Below are positions 1 to 7,463 of a stretch of 17,375 nucleotides of DNA, piece by piece. The translations under genes were made by a program, and so were the position numbers. Each line of letters starts with the position of its first letter. Within the stretch, counting starts at the first letter, position 1. The notes under the pieces are model-generated. The model ran no database searches, had not been told where the DNA came from, and saw nothing but the letters and a program-made list of their open reading frames with translations. The DNA is from JBBAEV01 sp041655735 (GTDB lineage Bacteria > Bacillota_I > Bacilli_A > RF39 > UBA660), in contig JBBAEV010000019.1 of NCBI GenBank assembly GCA_041655735.1, positions 1 through 17,375 of the forward strand. Direction: 5' to 3'.

Positions 1-61
1 AATTTATACTACCAGAAAAGGTATTTTGGAGACTGCCATTCTACCATTAAATTATGCCCCT
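1..61 (-). pseudogene. Truncated tRNA-Trp-like 5' half (copy A)
   Basis: Read on the minus strand from 61 downwards, the sequence starts AGGGGCAT, then shows a D-arm (ATTT...GGTA...GAAT) and an anticodon-loop segment CTCCAAAA with a CCA anticodon, as in bacterial tRNA-Trp. Homology stops inside the anticodon loop near position 24. What follows is an AT-rich sequence with no T-arm (no GGTTCRA) and no acceptor strand to pair with GGGGCAT, so this is not an intact tRNA. The leftward continuation is cut by the window edge, so a 3' half beyond position 1 cannot be excluded. Confidence 0.5.
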
Positions 62-166
62 ATTATTTTATTAAAAGCCCCAATTCCCTTTCTCATAAGC
101 CTTTTATAAATAATCAATAATCTCATTATTTATAATTTATACTACCAGAAAAGGTATTTTGGAGAC
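1..166. repeat. 33-bp perfect direct repeat spanning tRNA anticodon-loop junction
   Basis: Positions 1-33 and 134-166 are identical over 33 bp, while the sequences to the right of each (two different tRNA-Trp 5' halves) differ at many positions. The repeat contains the anticodon-loop part (TTTTGGAGAC) and the non-tRNA tail. Between the copies lie about 70 bp of AT-rich DNA with a weak 9-bp inverted repeat (106-114 with 125-133). No gene is visible in 1-265. Confidence 0.8.
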
Positions 167-195
167 CGACGTTCTACCAACTGAACTACACCCCT
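134..195 (-). pseudogene. Truncated tRNA-Trp-like 5' half (copy B)
   Basis: On the minus strand from 195 downwards the sequence reads AGGGGTGT, a good D-arm (GTTC...TTGGTA...GAAC) and the anticodon loop CTCCAAA (CCA, tryptophan). The expected 3' anticodon stem, variable loop, T-arm and 3' acceptor strand are missing. The sequence changes at about position 157 into the same tail found in copy A. It is about 133 bp from copy A and better preserved in the D-arm. Probably a broken tRNA gene or a tRNA-derived junction. Confidence 0.55.
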
Positions 196-221
196 GTGTG
201 CTATAAATTATAACATATAAG

Positions 222-250
222 AGATATTTTGACAATATTTATCATAGAAT
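222..250 (+). promoter_or_regulatory. Candidate sporulation sigma-E-type promoter
   Basis: AGATATT (222-228), a 14-bp gap, then CATAGAAT (243-250) fits the Bacillus sigma-E pattern (KMATATT, N14-15, CATACAMT) with few mismatches. It lies just before a CwlJ-like gene, and cwlJ is a sigma-E gene in B. subtilis. The predicted start site would fall almost at the ribosome-binding site, which weakens the call. An overlapping TTGACA (229-234) has no good -10 at 16-18 bp. Confidence 0.35.
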
Positions 251-265
251 AAATTAGGTGATAAA

Positions 266-691
266 ATGTTAGTTAATTATACTTCAAAAGAATTAGATTT
301 ACTCGCAAGACTCATGAGAGCCGAAGCCTTAGGTGAAGGTAATCTTGGAATGCTTATGGTAGGTAACGTCGGGGTTAATAGAGTTATCGCAAATTGTTTA
401 GACTTTAAGAATATTAGAACAGTGTACGACATGATTTTCCAAACTCCCGGAGGATTTACCGGAAAAGATAGTCCCTTATTTTTTAGTAGTTCTACAACTT
501 TAGAAAAGGATCTCGCAGAAAGAGTATTAAGAGGAGAGGATTATTATCCAGCTACTCATTCGTTATGGTTTTATGCTCCAAAAGCCGGGGAGACTTGTAG
601 GGCTTTATGGTTTAATCAAAGAAACTCAGGAAGATATAAAAATCATTGTTTTTATAGACCAGATCCTGGTATATGTTTAGAATTATATTAA
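266..691 (+). CDS. Cell wall hydrolase, SleB/CwlJ family (Hydrolase_2)
   Basis: Predicted peptidoglycan hydrolase of the SleB/CwlJ catalytic family, which degrades spore-cortex peptidoglycan. The whole 141-aa protein is the catalytic domain: LLARLMRAEALGEG at about 12-25 carries the expected catalytic Glu (E20), followed by VGNVGVNRV (32-40), the G-F-PLFF segment (about 63-73), an A-x-x-VLRG helix (84-90) and the terminal KNHCFYRP (125-132). There is no signal peptide and no binding domain, as in CwlJ (known from B. subtilis), which is made in the mother cell rather than secreted. The start is fixed by AGGTGAT at 256-262, four bases before ATG. It converges on a LysM amidase that also lacks a signal peptide. 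Family assignment is firm; the exact germination role is inferred. Confidence 0.88.
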   Translation: MLVNYTSKELDLLARLMRAEALGEGNLGMLMVGNVGVNRVIANCLDFKNIRTVYDMIFQTPGGFTGKDSPLFFSSSTTLEKDLAERVLRGEDYYPATHSLWFYAPKAGETCRALWFNQRNSGRYKNHCFYRPDPGICLELY

Positions 692-719
692 AAAACAATC
701 AAATTATGATTGTTTTTTT
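691..719. terminator. Bidirectional rho-independent terminator
   Basis: AAAAACAATC (691-700) pairs with GATTGTTTTT (708-717) around a 7-nt loop. T-runs follow on both strands. It sits exactly between the convergent stops at 691 and 718 and serves both genes. Confidence 0.8.
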
Positions 720-2073
720 ATGTCGGTATTATTAATTGCTGACCAATACTCAATAAATTGCTAGTTAGATTATTAGCTCTTTTTATCGCATCTACAGAAG
801 TTCCATATCTTCTTGCGATATCATATAAATTATCCCCTGATTTTACTGTATATATTGTTCCCCCTGATACTGGTGGCGTAGAACTTGGAATTATTAATTG
901 CTGACCTATTCTTAATAAATTGCTAGTTAAGTTATTAGCTCTTTTTATCGCATCTACCGTATTATTATATCTTCTTGCGATATCATATAGATTATCCCCT
1001 GATTTTACTGTATATGTTGTTTCTCCTGTTGTAGGTGGTGTAACTGTTGGGATAGTTAATATTTGACCTATTCTTAAAGTATTAGTTGTTAGGTTATTGG
1101 CTCTTTTTATTTCATCCACTGTTGTATTATATCTTCTTGCAATATCATATAGATTATCCCCTGATTTTACTGTATATGTTATTCCCCCAGTTGTAGGTGG
1201 TGTAATTTTTGGGATAGTTAATATTTGACCTATTCTTAAAGTACTAGTAGTTAAATTATTTAATCTTCTCAATTCATCTACAGTTGTATTAAATTGTCTA
1301 GCAATAGAATATAAGCTATCGCCTGATTTTACTGTATATGTTGTTTCTCCTGTAGGTGGTGTAATTGTCGGGATATTTAATATTTGGCCTATTCTTAAAG
1401 TACTAGTAGTTAAATTATTTAATCTTCTCAATTCATCTACAGTTGTATTAAATTGTCTAGCAATAGAATACAAGCTATCTCCTGCTTTTACAATGTATAT
1501 GTTTTCTCCAGGAGCAGGGCCATATGATATTCCTTTATATAAAGCAGTCGCACGAACTACTGCTTCAGCTAATCTTTCCCAGTTATTTTTTAATAAACTA
1601 ACATCATCACCTGGACTATCTAAAAATCCATATTCAACAGTAACACTTTGGATAGGAGATGTATCTCTTTGCATAAAATAGTAATCTCTATTAGGATTAG
1701 AAGGAAGTCTTCTTTGGTACCATTTTCTAACATTTTGCCCTGTTTTTTCAAATTCTTGAGCAATTATTTCTGGATATCTATCACTATTACGAAGAGCATA
1801 TATAATTTCTGCACCATCTCCTCCTCCAGCATTTATATGATTAGATATTAATAAAACATCAGAACTTGCTCCAAATGCATTCATTACTCTATTTACTCTT
1901 TCAGTAGGAGTTAATGTTTCATCGGTTGTTCTAGTCATTTTTACTGGTACTCCTAATTCTCTTAATCTATTATATATATATTGACTAATTTTTAAATTTA
2001 AATCCTTTTCAATAATACTATTACCAATAGCACCGGGATCTGATCCTCCATGACCAGCATCAACTACAATCAT
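718..2073 (-). CDS. N-acetylmuramoyl-L-alanine amidase (Amidase_3) with five LysM repeats
   Basis: Zinc amidase that cleaves the MurNAc-L-Ala bond of peptidoglycan. Residues 1-180 form the Amidase_3 domain: VDAGHGG gives Zn ligand H8, EKDLN gives E22, SNHINA gives H79 and VEYGFLD gives the catalytic E147. Five LysM peptidoglycan-binding repeats follow at about 192-235, 245-288, 299-342, 353-396 and 408-450, each starting (I/T)YxVK(A/S)GD(S/N)LY, joined by TPPT-type linkers. The start (ATG at 2073, AAGAGGTGAT just upstream) places the protein N-terminus directly at the catalytic core. There is therefore no signal peptide, as in CwlC-type mother-cell lysis amidases or phage endolysins. No phage genes are visible. 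A mother-cell or lysis role is inferred; the enzymatic family is clear. Confidence 0.92.
   Translation of the reverse strand: MIVVDAGHGGSDPGAIGNSIIEKDLNLKISQYIYNRLRELGVPVKMTRTTDETLTPTERVNRVMNAFGASSDVLLISNHINAGGGDGAEIIYALRNSDRYPEIIAQEFEKTGQNVRKWYQRRLPSNPNRDYYFMQRDTSPIQSVTVEYGFLDSPGDDVSLLKNNWERLAEAVVRATALYKGISYGPAPGENIYIVKAGDSLYSIARQFNTTVDELRRLNNLTTSTLRIGQILNIPTITPPTGETTYTVKSGDSLYSIARQFNTTVDELRRLNNLTTSTLRIGQILTIPKITPPTTGGITYTVKSGDNLYDIARRYNTTVDEIKRANNLTTNTLRIGQILTIPTVTPPTTGETTYTVKSGDNLYDIARRYNNTVDAIKRANNLTSNLLRIGQQLIIPSSTPPVSGGTIYTVKSGDNLYDIARRYGTSVDAIKRANNLTSNLLSIGQQLIIPT
724..1500 (-). repeat. Tandem LysM-coding repeats, about 159-165 bp period
   Basis: Five repeats within the amidase gene. 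Repeats 1 and 2 share an 83-bp perfect match (1229-1311 with 1388-1470, offset 159 bp), including silent positions. Repeats 3-5 also share long near-identical stretches. This points to recent duplication or gene conversion rather than old divergence. Confidence 0.85.
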
Positions 2074-2182
2074 AATATCACCTCTTATGATATTTTATTC
2101 CTGGGTTGATATTGTGTTAAAAAGAATTCCAATAATTAGTATAATCTTTTACAAGACATTTACACATATAATGAAAATAAAT

Positions 2183-2212
2183 TTGATAATGCAAATAAGG
2201 GAAAGATATAAT
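2183..2212 (+). promoter_or_regulatory. Sigma-A-type promoter of the stand-alone TasA-like gene
   Basis: TTGATA (2183-2188), an 18-bp spacer and TATAAT (2207-2212) lie 28 bp before the start codon of the plus-strand gene at 2241. The AAAGGAG ribosome-binding site follows at 2226-2232. The rest of the divergent 167-bp intergenic region shows no convincing promoter for the amidase. Confidence 0.6.
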
Positions 2213-2240
2213 TATATTATAAGGGAAAGGAGCAAAAGAT

Positions 2241-2873
2241 ATGCTAAAAAAAGTACAATTTTTATTAGTCTTTATTTCACTATCAGTATGTCTTTGTTTG
2301 ATGAGCAGTACTTACTCAAGATATGTTGCTGATGCTGAAGGTAACATAGATGTATTGTTTGCTAAATGGCAAATTCTTGTAAGTAATGTTGATATCACAA
2401 CTAGCTCCGAATCTGAAATAATATTTGTTCCTGTCATCGAAGAAAATGAGTATGTGGCAGCCAATGTTATGGCTCCATCTTCTAAAGGACATTTTGATAT
2501 TGAAATTAATCCTACTAATGTTGAAGTGTCATTTAAATATGCTATTGCTTTAGAAATTGAAAATGAAAATATTCCCGATTTAAAAATTACAGAATATGCA
2601 ATTGTTCCTGAAAATTATGTAGAAGGAGAAAGCGATCCTCTTGAAATTAATACATTAGAAGAACCAATTATAACTAATACCTTTCTCTTTGATAGAGGTA
2701 CTCCTGATTTTCAATTCGGGATTCATACTATTAGGGTATATTTTGAATGGTATGAAGGGGAAAATGAATTGATGGATGATAATGATGATACAACAATTGG
2801 TCATTTAGCAGCAACTGAGGAATTAACATTCAATATGAATGCTAATCTTACTTTTGAACAAATAATAGAATAA
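2241..2873 (+). CDS. TasA/camelysin-like secreted protein (SipW-type signal)
   Basis: Predicted cell-surface protein, probably processed by a SipW-type signal peptidase. Residues 1-22 are a short basic and hydrophobic leader (LLVFISLSVCLCLM), followed by SSTYSRYVADAEG and DVLFAKWQI (about 22-45), the pattern typical of camelysin/TasA-family N-termini. The remaining 165 residues are acidic and predicted beta-rich, with no C-terminal anchor. The start is set by AAAGGAG eight bases upstream of ATG. It is the only member of the set on the plus strand and has its own promoter and terminator, so it may be expressed separately from the minus-strand operon while still needing its peptidases. Exact function unknown; family call rests on the N-terminal motif. 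Confidence 0.7.
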   Translation: MLKKVQFLLVFISLSVCLCLMSSTYSRYVADAEGNIDVLFAKWQILVSNVDITTSSESEIIFVPVIEENEYVAANVMAPSSKGHFDIEINPTNVEVSFKYAIALEIENENIPDLKITEYAIVPENYVEGESDPLEINTLEEPIITNTFLFDRGTPDFQFGIHTIRVYFEWYEGENELMDDNDDTTIGHLAATEELTFNMNANLTFEQIIE

Positions 2874-2904
2874 AAGAGTAGAATTGAAATTCTACTCTTT
2901 TTTT
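2872..2904. terminator. Bidirectional rho-independent terminator
   Basis: AAAGAGTAGAATT (2873-2885) and AATTCTACTCTTT (2888-2900) form a perfect inverted repeat, with the inner bases forming the loop. A T-run follows on the plus strand and an A-tract lies on the other side. It terminates the plus-strand TasA-like gene and the long minus-strand operon, whose last stop is at 2903. Confidence 0.85.
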
Positions 2905-4129
2905 ACTCTAAATTTATTTTATTAGCTATAATGATTGGCACTATATTACAAGTTGTTGTTTTATCCTCGCCATATATTTTAGAATTAGTTTCATCAATGC
3001 TTTTTACTGCAAAAGCATTACTACTATCATACTCACTATTAGTCCAATAACAATTAACGGTATGAAGATAACTAAACTTTTCATTTATAAATTGATAATA
3101 ACCATTCCCACTAATTGCTCTATTAATTTCTATATTCATTCTATCATCATATTTTAAATTACCTATAACTAAATCAGATAAATCATTTCTAATTAAAAGT
3201 GAATCAAAAATATCTGCCGAAATGATTTTTAATAAATCACTAACTAATAAAGGTCTTGTATTTACTGTCCATCCCGTTGTGATAGTAGATAGTATTGAAT
3301 TATAATTGGCATAAACACCAAATTCAGAAATAGTATCAAGATCTGGTAATAAAGTAATTGTATTATCGCCTAATGTATTGTTTTTATCAATCACATATGT
3401 CTCTAAACAAGTAGAACTAATTGTTGAACATATACTACTATTTACTACATCAAACAAAATTGTATCCCCCAAATTATAACGAATATCACTATCTGTATCT
3501 ACCTCTAGATATTGTTCAGCTGTAACTGAAATTACTATCTTAATAGATGGTCTTATTTCATATTCAGGATTTAAATCCTTTCTATCTTCTTCCATTTGTT
3601 GAAACTCATAAGCTTTATTTCCCCAGAAACTATCTAACACATTATCACCTGAATCAAGGGGCCAAGATATTGATACTTCAAAATCACTTTCATCCCCTTG
3701 TGCTAAAGCATAATTTTTACTTAAATTAATATTAATATGAAATGGATAATTATGAGATATTATATCTTCAACTTGATTAGAGAAAATAACCTCACCATCA
3801 ACCATATATTCATCCTCATCTAAAATTCTTGCGGATTCTATCTCATATTTTATATTTGCATTAGAATCCCCTAAATTTCTTATTTTAACAATCTCACTTA
3901 CTGTGGCCATTCCTGGACTTATTTCATCTAAGGAAATTACAATATCATTTGAAATTACTTGTTCGTCTTTTTTAAATTCAATATTCCAAGCTTTAATACC
4001 TATTTCAGTAGAAACTTTTCTTAACCCGCTGTAGGCAAACCAGGCAAGTGTAACTGATATAAATGAAACTACTAAAAAAAGTATAGATATTAAATTTAGA
4101 CGTAAATATCTTTTGTATCTAGGCTTCAT
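2903..4129 (-). CDS. TasA-like membrane/surface protein with unusual C-terminal domain
   Basis: Last gene of the AAA+/SipW operon, 408 aa. A basic N-terminus and one hydrophobic segment (about 12-33) end in VTLAWFAY. This AWF pattern plus the following IGIKAWNIEF resembles SipW-dependent signal regions of TasA/camelysin-like proteins. Residues 45-230 look like a beta-sandwich. The C-terminal part ends in NCYWTNSEYDSSNAFAV (about 359-375) and a second Cys in TTTCNIVPIII (about 391-401). That ending resembles the C-terminal strand pattern of FISUMP or C-type-lectin-like ligand-binding domains, but I cannot confirm it. GAGGTGAT lies four bases before ATG. A tip or adhesin subunit is possible; function is not known. 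Confidence 0.6.
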   Translation of the reverse strand: MKPRYKRYLRLNLISILFLVVSFISVTLAWFAYSGLRKVSTEIGIKAWNIEFKKDEQVISNDIVISLDEISPGMATVSEIVKIRNLGDSNANIKYEIESARILDEDEYMVDGEVIFSNQVEDIISHNYPFHININLSKNYALAQGDESDFEVSISWPLDSGDNVLDSFWGNKAYEFQQMEEDRKDLNPEYEIRPSIKIVISVTAEQYLEVDTDSDIRYNLGDTILFDVVNSSICSTISSTCLETYVIDKNNTLGDNTITLLPDLDTISEFGVYANYNSILSTITTGWTVNTRPLLVSDLLKIISADIFDSLLIRNDLSDLVIGNLKYDDRMNIEINRAISGNGYYQFINEKFSYLHTVNCYWTNSEYDSSNAFAVKSIDETNSKIYGEDKTTTCNIVPIIIANKINLE

Positions 4130-4162
4130 TTATATCACCTCATATTCCCCTCTCTTTTCAAA

Positions 4163-4753
4163 TCATGTATTACTATCTATTTTTTCTCTTCTTTTTTCTT
4201 CTTTATTTAACATAACTACCAATATTTCTGATCCTATAATATAAAGTATTGGAATTATTATAAATAGATAAAACCCAATATCAGTTGCAACAATTCTATA
4301 AATAGTTGAGAGTATAAATGATTTATAAATAATTACTCCAAACAATTGTTTTTCTGAAATATATCCAGGATCTTCAACTATATTAGTTAATCCTTTTGCC
4401 TTAAAGAAATACTCTCCGGCTTTATCTTTTTTTATCTCAGTAACACGATGAGTAATAACTTTACCTCTAAAATCACCACTTTTACCTAAATAACTAATAT
4501 CATCACCTACTTTAATTGTAGAAGGGTCTACTTCTTTTGATATCAATACATCCCCAATATCATATTTAGGTTTCATACTTCCTGATATTACTGTGAACAT
4601 TCTATAATTCATAAATGATATCTTATTATCACTAAAACGTTGTAGACATACAACTATTATAAAAGCAATTAATATTATAATTACTAATGCTTTAATAATA
4701 CGCATACTCATTTTAAATATTTTATTATCTCTTAATTTTCTTAATTTATCCAT
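4163..4753 (-). CDS. Signal peptidase I, SipW/archaeal (ER) type
   Basis: Membrane-bound S26B signal peptidase that removes signal peptides from exported proteins. Numbered from the chosen start, residues about 19-37 form a TM helix. VISGSMKP contains the nucleophile S59, ITHRV contains the general base H102 (His instead of the bacterial Lys, the hallmark of SipW/ER-type enzymes), and KAKGLTNIVEDP (about 118-129) is the region that carries the acidic residue. A second TM lies near 160-183. The upstream DUF2357 gene stops at 4766, only 12 bp away. Four start codons run in series (GTG 4762, ATG 4759, 4756, 4753). I chose 4753 because AGGTGAT overlaps the earlier ones and sits properly only before this ATG. 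Likely substrates are the TasA-like proteins in this cluster. Confidence 0.88.
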   Translation of the reverse strand: MDKLRKLRDNKIFKMSMRIIKALVIIILIAFIIVVCLQRFSDNKISFMNYRMFTVISGSMKPKYDIGDVLISKEVDPSTIKVGDDISYLGKSGDFRGKVITHRVTEIKKDKAGEYFFKAKGLTNIVEDPGYISEKQLFGVIIYKSFILSTIYRIVATDIGFYLFIIIPILYIIGSEILVVMLNKEEKRREKIDSNT

Positions 4754-4765
4754 CATCATCACCTA

Positions 4766-5815
4766 TCAATATCCTTTGGTTTTTTCTAAGTATTCATCTA
4801 TAGCACTTTTAAATTTATTTTTTACATCAGCACTACCAATTAAGATTTTACTTTTTTCTTTTTTTATTTCACTAGCTATTATACTAAATATTTCTTCCTC
4901 CGATATTTTTATACCACTATTTAATAATAATGATACCACCCTTTTTATTTGTTGAGTAATCATTATCATAGCATACTGAGAAATTTTTTCTTTTTGTTCT
5001 CTCTTAGAGGCTGATATTGAATCTAAGACAAAGAAGTTCATTAAAAAGGCATCATCTAGTATCCCCTTCAATATATTATCTCCTTCGCTATCTAATCCTT
5101 CTGTAGAATCTCCTTTATCTTTTTCTTCATAAGTTTGCAAGAAATCCCATAGTTTCATCGCCACTTGAAAATTAGGATTCTTTAAAATCATATTAGTTTT
5201 TCTTATTGGTGGGACTACAAAAGAAACATGTAATCTATCTAGCGATTCAAGGAACTCGCTTCTTCGCCAACCAATAATATAATCTCTAATCTTTTTTATT
5301 CTTTCCCTAATATTTTTAATTTCTTTTGCTAAATCTTTTTCATTACTTCCCTTAGGTATTTCTTTCGAACCTATCTTTAATTGAACATTTATTCTGTCGG
5401 TGCCTGTATCAGTCGAAGCAATATATTCTAATGTTTTATCCTCTTTTATTTCAAAATTTTCAAACGAATCTTCTTTCTTAATTATAAATCTTAGTAAATT
5501 AGCTACTAAAGTATATATAAATCTATTTTCATATGTATTATAAGTTTCTTCGTTACGAGTAATTAATATTTTAGAAGGCTTTATCTCATTCTTTTCTTCA
5601 TCTATTTCTTCTATAAAATGAGTATGCTTTGATAAATCTTTAACACTATCAACGGTAATTTTTTTTGCCTTTTCAATTTTTACTACATCCTCTTCCTTAA
5701 CAAGCGCAACTTTAGGATTTCTAATAATGTTATCAAGATAAGGACAAGCAAATTCAATTTGTTCTAGCCATTCAAAAGACATTAAATCACTACTGACATC
5801 TGACTTATAATACAT
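4766..5815 (-). CDS. DUF2357 (McrC-like) protein without nuclease domain
   Basis: 349 aa from the first ATG. It looks like a DUF2357 protein, the partner usually encoded beside McrB-like AAA+ ATPases. Diagnostic stretches are ITRNEETYNTYENRFIYTLV (85-104) and IRKTNMILKNPNFQVAMKLW (about 205-224), separated by a helical KxIRERIKKIRDYI region. Longer McrC/DUF2357 proteins carry a C-terminal PD-(D/E)xK nuclease. Here the tail is helical and contains no D...(D/E)xK cluster, so DNA cleavage is unlikely. It follows the AAA+ gene in the same operon and probably binds and stimulates that ATPase. The ATG at 5815 has no ribosome-binding site, while an open 34-codon extension reaches upstream to an ATT preceded by GTGGTGAT; see the separate entry. 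Confidence 0.7.
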   Translation of the reverse strand: MYYKSDVSSDLMSFEWLEQIEFACPYLDNIIRNPKVALVKEEDVVKIEKAKKITVDSVKDLSKHTHFIEEIDEEKNEIKPSKILITRNEETYNTYENRFIYTLVANLLRFIIKKEDSFENFEIKEDKTLEYIASTDTGTDRINVQLKIGSKEIPKGSNEKDLAKEIKNIRERIKKIRDYIIGWRRSEFLESLDRLHVSFVVPPIRKTNMILKNPNFQVAMKLWDFLQTYEEKDKGDSTEGLDSEGDNILKGILDDAFLMNFFVLDSISASKREQKEKISQYAMIMITQQIKRVVSLLLNSGIKISEEEIFSIIASEIKKEKSKILIGSADVKNKFKSAIDEYLEKTKGY

Positions 5816-5917
5816 CGCTGATTTTATTTTTTTAACAAAGCTTTCACTCTTCTTTTTTAATCTTTTACCAACATCGTTTTCTACTTTTACTTTAGTTTTT
5901 ATTTTCTTTGCGATAAT
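5816..5917 (-). other. In-frame N-terminal extension of the DUF2357 gene with ATT start
   Basis: The 34 codons upstream of ATG 5815 are open and in frame and encode a very basic stretch (IIAKKIKTKVKVENDVGKRL and onward, about 14 Lys/Arg). No ATG, GTG or TTG occurs in this frame before the TGA at 5923-5921. The only site with a ribosome-binding sequence is ATT at 5917, preceded by GTGGTGAT at the spacing used by the other genes. AUU starts are known (infC). Alternatively, a sequence error may hide an ATG. Confidence 0.45.
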
Positions 5918-5930
5918 TAATCACCACTCT

Positions 5931-7463
5931 CTAAACTGACTTCTTAAGTCTTTCTAGATAATCAATACATTCTTTCATAGAACCCTTACCAAATTGTTTA
6001 TTTAAATAAGAAATATACGGTTCTATTTCATCACGAATAAGCGCTATATTCAGTTGATCAAATTTACGTAAAATTTTACGCGCAATAAAGTAATCAATTC
6101 CTTCAACTTCTTTACCACCACAAGCAGTATAAACAGCAACAAAGATATATAGTTGTTTCATAATACGATTACCAAAAGCAATTCTAAAATGTTGAATAAC
6201 ATAAGTATCCATTTCTTTAACCTTCTCAATATTCTTTTCGGATACTGGATTACTAGTTTCTGCATCCTTAAATAAACCTTCAAGATAACTTGAATTAATT
6301 TCCATTGCCTCTTGTTCTCTACATTTAAATGGAGCAATTTTTGAATTAATATCAATTGGCATAGCTCGGTCATAAACTTTATCTGTAACCATAAAGGTTG
6401 AGTCATCATTATTGATTGTTCCAATATACCATAAATTACCTGGTAATTTCAATTTACCATTTGTAATTCTTTTAGGGTCATCAGGCCATGAGCTAGTTAC
6501 TAATTCAACAACCCATTCATCTCTAGAAGGCATTTCTAGAATAGAAAGCATTTCAGCAAAATAGTATTCAACACGAGCAATATTCATTTCATCCAAAATA
6601 ATGGTATGAACATCATCGTCATGTCCTGAAATATATAATTCAGCCAGAACATCTGTTTCATTAAACTTTTTAGTAAATTCGTTAAAATATCCAAGCAACT
6701 CTGTTTTATCACGCCATGATGGTTGAACTGAAGCAATACAAGAGTCTTTTTTTACAAATTTCCCCCAAGCATAAGCAAGTGATGTTTTACCTGTACCAGA
6801 TATACCTTGAAGAATTATTAATTTACCACAAGCCAATCCAGCTATAAAGGCTCTCAAAAGAGAAATATCATAATATAATCGTAATTGACTTGCCGCATAA
6901 CATCTAAGATTTTCTGCTAATTCCTCCAAAGTAAAGTTATTCCCATAATTTTTTGGCTTATATGATATATATTTTTCATCTATCTTAGCAAGCTTAGGAA
7001 ATCTAACAAGTCCACTATTTTCTTTTTGTTCTTCTTCATTTGGCAACTCTGTTTCATCACCTTCGGCATCTTCTCCTGGTTTCAATCCTAATTGTGAAAC
7101 TTTCATTGCCATAATTTTATTCTTTTCTTTCATTAATTTTCTTACTTGATCATTTAAATCAGCTATTTCGTCTAACAAATCTTCTTGATTTAATTTGTTT
7201 TTTCTCCGTTTTATAAATCTTCTAACAGCAAAGAAAATTAGCAATCCTATTAAACCAACAATAATAACTAAAATAGCAATTGTTAAACCAACAAGTAACC
7301 ATTCAGATCCTTCAAAACTATTTTTATAACTATTAATGATCTTTTGATATTCACTATAACTAACCATTTTAGCAAGTCCATTAGCAAATCCTTTAACTAT
7401 TGAGAATAACCCTTCAAAAAATATTGAAATAATCTCGTAGAAAAATCTTAAAAATGTATTCAT
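5931..7463 (-). CDS. Membrane-anchored McrB-like AAA+ ATPase
   Basis: 510-aa AAA+ NTPase. Residues 1-35 form an amphipathic hydrophobic segment, 55-80 a clear TM helix, and RRFIKRRKNK (81-90) a positive-inside flank, so the AAA+ domain is cytoplasmic. A coiled coil (about 92-120) and an acidic linker follow. The AAA+ core begins near 175: Walker A GISGTGKT (220-227), Walker B HTIILDEMN (286-294) with D291/E292, sensor region GTINNDDST (348-356) and VYDRA (363-367) with the likely Arg finger R366. This pattern is that of McrB-type or related ATPases that work with DUF2357 proteins. ATG 7463 overlaps the TGA of the upstream gene (4-bp overlap) and has GAGGA before it, indicating coupled translation. 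A TM anchor is not part of classical McrB and suggests an envelope role. Confidence 0.82.
   Translation of the reverse strand: MNTFLRFFYEIISIFFEGLFSIVKGFANGLAKMVSYSEYQKIINSYKNSFEGSEWLLVGLTIAILVIIVGLIGLLIFFAVRRFIKRRKNKLNQEDLLDEIADLNDQVRKLMKEKNKIMAMKVSQLGLKPGEDAEGDETELPNEEEQKENSGLVRFPKLAKIDEKYISYKPKNYGNNFTLEELAENLRCYAASQLRLYYDISLLRAFIAGLACGKLIILQGISGTGKTSLAYAWGKFVKKDSCIASVQPSWRDKTELLGYFNEFTKKFNETDVLAELYISGHDDDVHTIILDEMNIARVEYYFAEMLSILEMPSRDEWVVELVTSSWPDDPKRITNGKLKLPGNLWYIGTINNDDSTFMVTDKVYDRAMPIDINSKIAPFKCREQEAMEINSSYLEGLFKDAETSNPVSEKNIEKVKEMDTYVIQHFRIAFGNRIMKQLYIFVAVYTACGGKEVEGIDYFIARKILRKFDQLNIALIRDEIEPYISYLNKQFGKGSMKECIDYLERLKKSV

Noticed and set aside
24..195. Functional tRNA-Trp genes
   Set aside because: Only the acceptor 5' strand, D-arm and half of the anticodon loop are present; no T-arm or 3' acceptor strand follows within the available sequence.
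724..1500. CRISPR-like array
   Set aside because: Regular repeats are tandem LysM-coding units in an uninterrupted reading frame, with no spacers.
718..2073. Phage endolysin in a prophage
   Set aside because: The signal-less amidase would fit, but no holin, structural, integrase or other phage gene is visible.
2087..2332. Plus-strand frame overlapping the stand-alone TasA-like gene
   Set aside because: Lacks a ribosome-binding site, spans the promoter of the real gene at 2241 and runs out of frame with it.
4766..7463. A working McrBC restriction system
   Set aside because: The DUF2357 partner has no PD-(D/E)xK nuclease, the ATPase carries a TM anchor and no DNA-recognition domain, and the neighbours are secretion genes.
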